Source of the DNA: an uncultured Opitutia bacterium
GTDB taxonomy: Bacteria; Verrucomicrobiota; Verrucomicrobiia; Opitutales; UBA953
DNA: 19,422 nucleotides
Assembly (NCBI GenBank): GCA_903840235.1
Contig: CAIMFE010000159.1
Location: forward strand, 1 to 19,422
Reading direction: 5' to 3'
Translations under genes and position numbers: made by a program
In this document: positions 13,463-19,422 of the stretch, piece after piece
How the letters are laid out: the number at the start of each line of letters is the position of its first letter
Position numbering within the stretch: position 1 is the stretch's first letter
Notes under the pieces: model-generated
Told to the model about the DNA's origin: nothing
Database searches by the model: none
What the model saw: only the letters and a program-made list of their open reading frames with translations

Positions 13463-14598
13463 GCTAAAAATTCTCGTTCAATCTTTTGGGCTAATTTTAA
13501 CGCCTCCTCTAAGGTTGGACCAAGCACTGTTAAGTGGCCCATTTTTCTTTTCGGTACGGCCTGTCCCTTTTCATAGAGGTGTAATTTTACATTGGGATAT
13601 TGAAGAGCGATGTTCCAATCAGGTGTGTTTCCGTTTTTCCAAAGATCACCCAATAGATTGAGCATCACGGACGGTTGCTGGGTTTTTATTTCTCCGAGAG
13701 GTAAACCACAAACCGAGCGGATGTGCTGCTCGAATTGACTAGTGGTGTTGTTGTCGAGCGTGACGTGTCCACTATTATGCGGACGCGGAGCTAATTCATT
13801 TACTAGTATTTTCTCTTGATGAATAAACATCTCGACGGCCAAAATTCCGGTTAAGTCTATTTTCTCTACTATTTGTCGGGCCAATGATTTTGCCCTTTGA
13901 ATCAGGCCGTTACTAATTCTGGCCGGTGATAATGTGAGATGGAGGATGTGATCTTTGTGTATGTTTTCGGTTGGGTCATAGACCGCGACCTCCCCATTTT
14001 CTCCACGAACAACAATCACGGAAATTTCACAGTCGTGGGGAATCCAGGCCTCTAAAACTCCGCGCCCGCCACCCGTAATTGACCAAGCTTCTTCAAGGTC
14101 TTGTGTTTCACTAGAAATTTTTATTTGGCCCTTTCCGTCATATCCAAAAATGGCTGTTTTTAAGACACAGGGGTAACCAATTTCTTTAACGGCTTCTTTA
14201 AATTCTTCTAAGGTATTCACTACTCTAAAGGGTGCACAGGGAATTTGGTTTTCTCTTAAAAACTCTTTTTCTTTTTGGCGGTTTTGGCAGATTTCCAGTA
14301 CCCTTGCAGAGGGGTGACAGGGGGTAATTTTATTTACGAACTCAATGGTACTGGGTGGAATATTTTCAAATTCTAGGGTGACCCGACTGCAGCCAGTGGT
14401 GAATTTTTTGAGGGCCTTAACATCATCCCACGGCGCGGTTATGGTTTCTTGGGCAACCGCGGAAGCACACACAAACGAGGCGGGGTCAAAAATCTTTACC
14501 TTATATCCTAATTTTTGGGCGGCCTGTGCTGACATACGACCCAATTGACCACCTCCTAAAATGCCGATTGTTTCTCCCGGTGTAACAGGTTTGCCCAT
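13459..14598 (-). CDS. purK: N5-carboxyaminoimidazole ribonucleotide synthase PurK
   Basis: ATP-grasp enzyme that carboxylates AIR to N5-CAIR with ATP and bicarbonate, feeding PurE. It has 379 residues. The N-terminal preATP-grasp fold begins GILGGGQLGRM (12-22). The ATP-grasp domain shows LEFENIP (75-81), CVLKTAIFGYDGKGQ (144-158), LEAWIP (182-187), EMFI (256-259) and the metal-binding NELAPRPHNSGH (267-278). The C-terminal domain contains KMGHLTVLG. It starts one base after the purE stop, completing the purE-purK pair at the end of the operon. The 3' end overlaps the opposing membrane-protein gene. Confidence 0.96.
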   Translation of the reverse strand: MGKPVTPGETIGILGGGQLGRMSAQAAQKLGYKVKIFDPASFVCASAVAQETITAPWDDVKALKKFTTGCSRVTLEFENIPPSTIEFVNKITPCHPSARVLEICQNRQKEKEFLRENQIPCAPFRVVNTLEEFKEAVKEIGYPCVLKTAIFGYDGKGQIKISSETQDLEEAWSITGGGRGVLEAWIPHDCEISVIVVRGENGEVAVYDPTENIHKDHILHLTLSPARISNGLIQRAKSLARQIVEKIDLTGILAVEMFIHQEKILVNELAPRPHNSGHVTLDNNTTSQFEQHIRSVCGLPLGEIKTQQPSVMLNLLGDLWKNGNTPDWNIALQYPNVKLHLYEKGQAVPKRKMGHLTVLGPTLEEALKLAQKIEREFLA

Positions 14599-14599
14599 T

Positions 14600-15112
14600 T
14601 TATTTTTTCTTCTTTTTAACCGGGCGAGAGTTTTTCAAAACTTTTTGTGTTTGGTGTTTTCGGAAATTCTTGAGTTCTTTATCAATTCTTCTGTCGCTCA
14701 AAGCTAATATAGCGGCCGCGCCGAGCGCTGCGTTGATCGCACCAGCTCTGCCAATCGCAAAAGTGTGCACCGGAATACCCGCGGGCATTTGGACAATCGA
14801 AAGGAGTGAGTCTAGACCATTTAAAGTTTTTGAGGGAACGGGTACACCGAGCACTGGCAAGGTGGTCATAGCTGCTGCCATTCCAGGAAGATGAGCCGCC
14901 CCACCCGCACCCGCGATGATAACCTTATATCCAGCAGCCTCAGCACGGAGAGCGTAGTCTTTTAGTTTTAGAGGAGTGCGATGAGCACTGACAATTTCTG
15001 CCTTAAAGGGGATTTTAAATTCTTTTAATTGATTGGCGGCGTGCTCCATAATCTCCCAGTCGCTTTGTGACCCCATAATTAAACCCACTAAGTTTTTCGG
15101 TTGGTTGGTCAT
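14600..15112 (-). CDS. purE: N5-carboxyaminoimidazole ribonucleotide mutase PurE
   Basis: Class I PurE, which shifts the carboxyl group of N5-CAIR to give CAIR. It has 170 residues. Signature blocks are LIMGSQSDWEIM (11-22), the catalytic SAHRTP (42-47, His44), AGAGGAAHLPGM (67-78), and the VPVPSKTLNGLDSLLSIVQM stretch (90-109). The presence of purK next to it agrees with class I chemistry. A lysine-rich C-terminal tail (VKKKKK) extends beyond the conserved core. Its ATG overlaps the TGA of the upstream sugar-dehydratase gene (ATGA, 4 bases), so its translation is probably coupled to that gene. Confidence 0.96.
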   Translation of the reverse strand: MTNQPKNLVGLIMGSQSDWEIMEHAANQLKEFKIPFKAEIVSAHRTPLKLKDYALRAEAAGYKVIIAGAGGAAHLPGMAAAMTTLPVLGVPVPSKTLNGLDSLLSIVQMPAGIPVHTFAIGRAGAINAALGAAAILALSDRRIDKELKNFRKHQTQKVLKNSRPVKKKKK

Positions 15113-17055
15113 TTTAATTGAGGATTATATTCGGGGATAAGTTGTTGAACGCCTTTTTTGCAGGTCTCATTTTCTTTTAAAATCAGGCTATTAATTTCTT
15201 TTAAAATTCGGTTTAAATCAGCGTAATCCAAGGTCGGACCAGTAAATCTAAAAATCCGGTCATTATTGGTCGGACTATACTCCTCGCGGGTGTGTTGGAT
15301 TTCTTCGAACATTTTTTCGCCCGGGCGCAGACCAATGATTTTTATTTCAATATCAATATCGGGCTTAAGTCCACTGAGCTCGATAAGTTGTCGCGCCACG
15401 TCGATGACTTTTTGTGGCTTACCCATTTCTAATACTAAAATATCTCCACCGTTGCCCTGACAGGCACTTTGTAAAACCAAGCCGACGGCTTCAGGAATGG
15501 TCATGAAATAACGAGTGACCTCGGGATGGGTTACGGTAATCGGACCACCTGCTTTAATTTGTTTTTGGAAAAGAGGGATAACCGAGCCCGACGAGCCTAA
15601 AACATTACCGAACCTTACTGCAATAAAGCGTGTAGTGTTTTCTGGTTTTTGCTGCATGGACTGCACCGCAATTTCTGCTAAGCGTTTAGATGCCCCCATG
15701 ATATTCGTTGGGTTAACCGCTTTATCGGTCGAAATTAAAATAAAATTTTTGGCCTTATATTGTGAAGCTAAGGTCGCAACTAACGTGGTACCTAAAGTAT
15801 TATTTTTAAGAGCTTCTCCGGGCTGCGATTCCATCATGGGTACGTGCTTATGCGCGGCTGCATGTAAAACGAGTTCGGGTTTAAAACGCTTAAAAATGTC
15901 TTCCATTCTCGCGGCATCAGTAACATCCGCCACGATTGGGGAAATAATATCGCCATGTCCGCGGGCGATTAATTCTTGTTCAATCGTGTAGAGTAAAACT
16001 TCACACTGATCTAAAATGATTAACTGCTTCGGGTTACGTTGGGCGACCTGACGGGCAATTTCACTGCCAATACTGCCGCCGGCCCCTGTCACTAAAACCG
16101 ATTGACCATGAATGAGTTCATTAATCGCCACCGTATCTAAATCCGCTGGGGCCCGACCCAGCAAATCTTCCACCGATACGGGACGTAAATCCGTAATCGT
16201 TACGCGGCCCGAACTTAAGTCGCCGACTGTGGGAATAATTAAAGTATTAATCCCGGCTTTTTGGGCGAGGGCATTGATTTCTTTAATTCTTTTACTCGCG
16301 GTCGATGGCAGGGTTAAAATGACTTCGCTGATCCGGGCTCGTTCCTTAATTTCTTCTAAAATTTCGGGATACCCTAATACGGGAATACCATGAATGTCTA
16401 GGCCGTGCTTTTGGCGGTTATCATCCAAGAAACAAACGGGCTCAACTCCCTCCTCTTTTCGTTTCAGTAAATCTATGAGGATTTGTTCCCCAATTGCACC
16501 CGCACCGATTATAGCTACTCTTTTTGTTTTCTTGTTTACGTTAGGATCTTTTTTTCGGCGTTCATTGATGGTGCGGATTAGTACTCTCACCCCTAAGAAC
16601 ATTAAAATTGAAAGATTATAATCAACGAGGACAATACTATGAGGAATGGTATAAATACTGAGACCAGGCTCACTACTTTTTGTAATTAAATTTTGCAGCG
16701 TTGGAATTAAGTAAATAACGAGCGAGGCGATGGATAAAGAATAAATGACGCGGATGGCGTCGGGTAGTCGGAAATATCTGAGAACGCTGCGGTAGTGTGC
16801 ACCTAGCCCTAAAATAATAAACTTTAGCGGAATAATCCACATCAGCGCGTAGTACCGCTGATATTCCATATAAAAGTTTCGGGTATTTTCCTTATTGGTC
16901 GTGACGGCTTCGTTTAATATTTTTGCGTCGCTTATAAATCTTATTTCATAACTTAACCAAAACACCGCAGTAACAATGGGGGCATAAACCAAAAAGTAGA
17001 GCGCCAGGCGCTTTGGGTAGTTTGTTTTATTATAAAAATTGGTGATGTTTTTCAT
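15109..17055 (-). CDS. Membrane-bound nucleotide-sugar 4,6-dehydratase, FlaA1/WbpM/PglF type
   Basis: Large polysaccharide-biosynthesis protein of 648 residues, probably a UDP-HexNAc (UDP-GlcNAc) 4,6-dehydratase acting at the inner membrane. Four hydrophobic segments lie in the first 160 residues (about 16-36, 69-86, 104-120, 140-160). A first Rossmann-like domain with VAIIGAGAIGEQ (180-191) follows. The catalytic SDR domain then has VTGAGGSIGSE (322-332), HAAAHKHVPMME (398-409), ISTDKAVNPTNIMGASKR (441-458, with the Met453/Lys457 pair typical of WbpM-type enzymes) and RFGNVLGSSGSV (481-492). It starts 6 bases after the FGE-domain gene and ends inside the purE start. Which glycan it serves (O-antigen, capsule or protein glycosylation) cannot be told, since no glycosyltransferases are in the window. 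Confidence 0.9.
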   Translation of the reverse strand: MKNITNFYNKTNYPKRLALYFLVYAPIVTAVFWLSYEIRFISDAKILNEAVTTNKENTRNFYMEYQRYYALMWIIPLKFIILGLGAHYRSVLRYFRLPDAIRVIYSLSIASLVIYLIPTLQNLITKSSEPGLSIYTIPHSIVLVDYNLSILMFLGVRVLIRTINERRKKDPNVNKKTKRVAIIGAGAIGEQILIDLLKRKEEGVEPVCFLDDNRQKHGLDIHGIPVLGYPEILEEIKERARISEVILTLPSTASKRIKEINALAQKAGINTLIIPTVGDLSSGRVTITDLRPVSVEDLLGRAPADLDTVAINELIHGQSVLVTGAGGSIGSEIARQVAQRNPKQLIILDQCEVLLYTIEQELIARGHGDIISPIVADVTDAARMEDIFKRFKPELVLHAAAHKHVPMMESQPGEALKNNTLGTTLVATLASQYKAKNFILISTDKAVNPTNIMGASKRLAEIAVQSMQQKPENTTRFIAVRFGNVLGSSGSVIPLFQKQIKAGGPITVTHPEVTRYFMTIPEAVGLVLQSACQGNGGDILVLEMGKPQKVIDVARQLIELSGLKPDIDIEIKIIGLRPGEKMFEEIQHTREEYSPTNNDRIFRFTGPTLDYADLNRILKEINSLILKENETCKKGVQQLIPEYNPQLK

Positions 17056-17061
17056 AAAGGA

Positions 17062-18837
17062 TTATTCTTGGACGACTCGAAAGCCAAGCGTACGACTGCG
17101 TTCGCGTTTCAGGGCTTTACGTTGAGGAAATTCTTTGGGGGTTACGGTATTAACGCTTCCACCTAAAATAAGTGCCTCTTCATTAGCCTGCGGTGCGGAG
17201 GTCCACTCTTCGACATTACCGATGAGATCATAAAACCCATAGCTATTCATCTGGGTGGTGGCGACATTCCGGGTGGTGAGGCCGTCTGTATTATCAAATG
17301 TCCACGCTTGGGTGGATTTATTTTTCTCACCATTCTCGCCGGCGGCTTGCATAAATTCTTCTGCGGTGGGTAGTCTTGTTTTCCTTCCAGTTAACCAACC
17401 TAATTTTTTACAGAATTGCTGTGCGTCTTCATAGTTTACTGATTCTACTGGTAAGTTACCGCGCACCACGGCGCTCGGGTTGAGACCCATAACCGCCTGA
17501 TAGAACGATTGGGGAACCTCGTGGCGCATAAGTTTTATTTCCTTTTTAACCGGGTGTTTAATAAAATAACCTTCAATCGCATTATTGATTATTTTTATCA
17601 TGCCTTGGCGATTAGTGATAAACGTGAGTTCCTGGATAAGTGGTGAATCACTTGGCAATACTCCAGGACTTTGGGATTCAATTTTTTGTGCGTTATCTAA
17701 AAGTTTTTTGGCTTCTTCAATCGCTTGATCATATTTTTTTTCTCGGATTTTCGCCTGCATGTTGGCGAGGTCGACTTTTAGCTTTCTTACTTCTAGGGTG
17801 GTCCGTGCAAGATTTCTTCTTTTTTCTAGCTCGGTATTGTTTTTCTGATCCGCATATTCGCTCAGGGGATTTTTGCTTATTATAAGTTTTTGCTTCACGA
17901 TAGCCTGGTCCCAGAGTACCTCTGCTTCTTTCCATTGTTCGGCTTTTTCTTTTTGTTCTGCTTCATTCACCAAAGCCATCAGATCTTTATAGATGGGGTA
18001 GGAAATGAAAGTTTCTTTCCGTATGCCTAGTTGATGAATTCGCCCAAACTCAGTGTTTAAGACGTCACGATAGTTTTCTAAGAAGTTGGTTTCTATTTTT
18101 ATCGCCTCGGTGATACTATCCAACGCCAGTTCGATATTCTCGGCTTTAAAATATTCTTCGGCTTGTCTTTCGTACTTTCGGGTCTTTTCCCAAAGGGGCG
18201 TCGCTTCCATTCTTCTTAGTCGTGTTTCCAGCCGCGCAATTTTTCCAACATCTGCCATCCCTGAATAAATCCACTTGTTTTGGATGGCACGCTCGGACTC
18301 CAGTGCCTGCTTAATTAGATTTTTAGATTCTAATGGGTTGGCCTCTTCGCTTATCAAGGCTTTATCTTCTGCTTCTCTTGAAATTCCCCGTAAAATCTCG
18401 GCATTGATGATATGAAGTTTTTTTCTCAGTCCTTCAAGGCGGGTGTTATCTGCACTTAATACACCTCGTTGGGACACATAGTCTTCTTGGGCTTTTACCG
18501 CTTCTACTAATAAGTTTATGTCGTCTTCGGTTAATGTATCTTTTTTTAGTTTTATTTCCTCAAACGCTGCCTCTTTTTTTTCGGAAATCTCTTTTAATTC
18601 TTCAATTTTATCTTTTTGGTTCTTTGAAATCGCTTTATCGTCGCCTCTTTTAATCCGGGTCGTCGAGGTGTACAGCCAGGCTCCCAATAAAATACAGAAC
18701 ACCATAACACCTGCGATAATGATGTTCCTTAATTTACCCAAAATCTCTCCCGAATCTCTCTTTTCAGTTATTTTCTTGAGATTGCGCCCTTTAATAAAAT
18801 TTGGGCGGGGGGGTGGCGGCGGGGGGGGTGTGGTCAT
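17062..18837 (-). CDS. Single-pass membrane protein: polyproline head, coiled coil, FGE-sulfatase domain
   Basis: A 591-residue protein of unknown role. A cytoplasmic N-terminus begins MTT followed by seven prolines. One membrane helix at about 38-57 is followed by a long charged alpha-helical, TPR/coiled-coil-like region (about 66-420). The C-terminal domain (about 425-591) has formylglycine-generating-enzyme/SUMF1 hallmarks: VESVNYEDAQQFCKKLGW, RLPTAEEF, NSYGFYDLIGNVEEW (531-545), GGS (559-561) and GFRVVQE at the end. The C-terminal region lacks the cysteine pair used for catalysis by true FGE, and no sulfatase is nearby. I infer a binding or structural role in the periplasm. It heads the operon with the sugar dehydratase, purE and purK. 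A C8 tract in codons 3-6 could slip. Confidence 0.85.
   Translation of the reverse strand: MTTPPPPPPPRPNFIKGRNLKKITEKRDSGEILGKLRNIIIAGVMVFCILLGAWLYTSTTRIKRGDDKAISKNQKDKIEELKEISEKKEAAFEEIKLKKDTLTEDDINLLVEAVKAQEDYVSQRGVLSADNTRLEGLRKKLHIINAEILRGISREAEDKALISEEANPLESKNLIKQALESERAIQNKWIYSGMADVGKIARLETRLRRMEATPLWEKTRKYERQAEEYFKAENIELALDSITEAIKIETNFLENYRDVLNTEFGRIHQLGIRKETFISYPIYKDLMALVNEAEQKEKAEQWKEAEVLWDQAIVKQKLIISKNPLSEYADQKNNTELEKRRNLARTTLEVRKLKVDLANMQAKIREKKYDQAIEEAKKLLDNAQKIESQSPGVLPSDSPLIQELTFITNRQGMIKIINNAIEGYFIKHPVKKEIKLMRHEVPQSFYQAVMGLNPSAVVRGNLPVESVNYEDAQQFCKKLGWLTGRKTRLPTAEEFMQAAGENGEKNKSTQAWTFDNTDGLTTRNVATTQMNSYGFYDLIGNVEEWTSAPQANEEALILGGSVNTVTPKEFPQRKALKRERSRTLGFRVVQE
18807..18828 (-). 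repeat. Homopolymeric C8 and C7 tracts in the polyproline codons
   Basis: On the coding strand the polyproline-encoding start of the FGE-domain gene has a run of eight C (18828-18821) in codons 3-6, then a run of seven C (18813-18807). A one-base slip in either run would frameshift the gene within its first dozen codons. Such tracts mediate phase variation elsewhere; here it is only a possibility. Confidence 0.6.
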
Positions 18838-18870
18838 TTTATCTATTTTGTCGCTACTTCCTTAAAAAAT

Positions 18871-18899
18871 TTTGTAGTTTTAACTTATCTCTTTAACAA
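18871..18899 (-). promoter_or_regulatory. Candidate sigma70-type promoter for the FGE-domain/dehydratase/purE/purK operon
   Basis: On the minus strand, TTGTTA (18899-18894) and TACAAA (18876-18871) are spaced by 17 bases, each a 4-of-6 match to TTGACA and TATAAT. The implied transcription start is about 27 bases upstream of the ATG at 18837. It is the best -35/-10 pair I found, but in A/T-rich sequence it could arise by chance. Confidence 0.38.
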
Positions 18900-18922
18900 C
18901 CTTAGACCACACAAAATTAAAA

Positions 18923-19422
18923 ATGTTACACTTTAAGCGTATTTCTGTCGTGGGGGCGGGTTTAATCGGTGGGTCCATCTTATTAGCAGCAAAAAAACGA
19001 AATGTTTCGTCCGAATTCTCGTGTTGGTCTCACTCTCCCACTTCACTCACCTTTTGGTCTAATCTCGGCTGGGTAAATGTACATACTTCACTCCAAGATT
19101 CGGTCAAAGATGCGGATCTGGTAATCATTGCAACACCTGTAGATAAAATAGGTGAAACTTTTGTGACAATCGCTCCTTTTTTAAAATCCGGTTGTTTAAT
19201 CACGGATGTAGGGAGTATTAAAAGTGCAGTTTTAAAAGCAGCTTCGATTTTACCCCCTTCGGTTAATTTCATTGGTTCACACCCCATGGCCGGGTCCGAA
19301 AAAGCCGGGGCAAAAAATGCGCAGGCCGATCTCTTTGAAAATAAATTTTGTTTTATTACACCACACCCCCACGACCCGTCTGAGGCTGTGCGTAAAATAG
19401 AACAGTTTTGGCAAAGTCTTGG
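18923..19422 (+). CDS. tyrA: Prephenate dehydrogenase, partial (3' end outside window)
   Basis: NAD(P)-dependent enzyme of tyrosine synthesis that oxidatively decarboxylates prephenate (or arogenate). I translated it directly from the ATG at 18923 (MLHFKRISVVGAGLIGGS): 166 complete residues before the window ends, about 55-60% of a typical 280-300. The Rossmann glycine motif GAGLIGG is at 11-17. VIIATPVDKI (68-77), LITDVGSIK (93-101) and the catalytic-histidine motif GSHPMAGSEKAG (119-130, His121) are all diagnostic. It is divergent from the FGE-domain gene, with an 85-base spacer that holds both start regions. AAAATTAAAA precedes the ATG, with no Shine-Dalgarno. Cofactor and arogenate/prephenate preference cannot be read from this fragment. 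Confidence 0.93.
   Translation, partial: MLHFKRISVVGAGLIGGSILLAAKKRNVSSEFSCWSHSPTSLTFWSNLGWVNVHTSLQDSVKDADLVIIATPVDKIGETFVTIAPFLKSGCLITDVGSIKSAVLKAASILPPSVNFIGSHPMAGSEKAGAKNAQADLFENKFCFITPHPHDPSEAVRKIEQFWQSL

Noticed and set aside
15515..15991. 158-residue plus-strand open frame inside the sugar dehydratase
   Set aside because: It is antisense to the catalytic SDR domain; its Cys-rich, motif-free sequence looks like a shadow.
17062..18837. Active formylglycine-generating enzyme or Ser/Thr kinase
   Set aside because: No catalytic cysteine pair, no sulfatase nearby, and no kinase motifs despite the common kinase-FGE fusions in other bacteria.
1..19422. CRISPR arrays, tRNA/rRNA genes, transposons, prophage or integration sites
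   Set aside because: I saw no regularly spaced repeats, no tRNA-like cloverleaf, no transposase or integrase, and no flanking direct repeats; nearly all bases are in housekeeping genes.

Overview
This is a gene-dense chromosomal window from a bacterium. It carries 17 protein-coding genes, two of them cut by the window edges, and no RNA gene, CRISPR array, transposon or prophage that I can see. The mix suggests the Verrucomicrobiota (Opitutae-like), with moderate confidence. Clues are an atpB-E-F-H-A ATP synthase cluster, a long Bacteroidota/Verrucomicrobiota-type PurF, a DUF1343/GH171 lipoprotein and an FGE-sulfatase-domain membrane protein. Starts are preceded by A/T-rich tracts, and almost none has a Shine-Dalgarno sequence. 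No 16S gene or other marker is present to confirm the lineage.

Layout. 1-3504 (minus): atpB-atpE-atpF-atpH-atpA, transcribed toward the left edge, with pdxH just upstream (3586-4221). 4307-5605: rsmE (plus) and rsmD (minus), both 16S rRNA methyltransferases, meet tail to tail with no spacer. mutM (minus) lies upstream of rsmD. 6544-10085 (plus): a NUDIX hydrolase, an uncharacterised protein with kinase-fold signatures that overlaps it by one base, and the long PurF-type amidophosphoribosyltransferase. 10082-11401 (minus): a Tat-type lipoprotein of the NamZ/DUF1343 exo-N-acetylmuramidase family. 11505-13462 (plus): purN, prmA and a small four-helix membrane protein. 13459-18837 (minus): a tightly packed operon of a membrane-anchored coiled-coil/FGE-domain protein, a FlaA1/WbpM-type nucleotide-sugar dehydratase, purE and purK. 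18923 to the right edge (plus): tyrA.

How it fits together. De novo purine synthesis is spread over three transcription units (purF-like, purN, purE-purK). Envelope functions (NamZ, sugar dehydratase, FGE-domain protein) are interleaved with it. The genome is tightly packed. All three convergent junctions have zero spacing or overlap by 4 bp, so they have no room for intrinsic terminators, and several co-directional junctions overlap or nearly touch.

Most of the window is ordinary housekeeping. The items most worth a second look are the NUDIX/kinase-fold/PurF module, the near absence of Shine-Dalgarno sites, a hairpin that encloses the start codon of the small membrane protein, a GNRA-capped hairpin between atpE and atpF, a shortened AtpH, a MutM with half its zinc ligands, and a C8 tract at the start of the FGE-domain gene.
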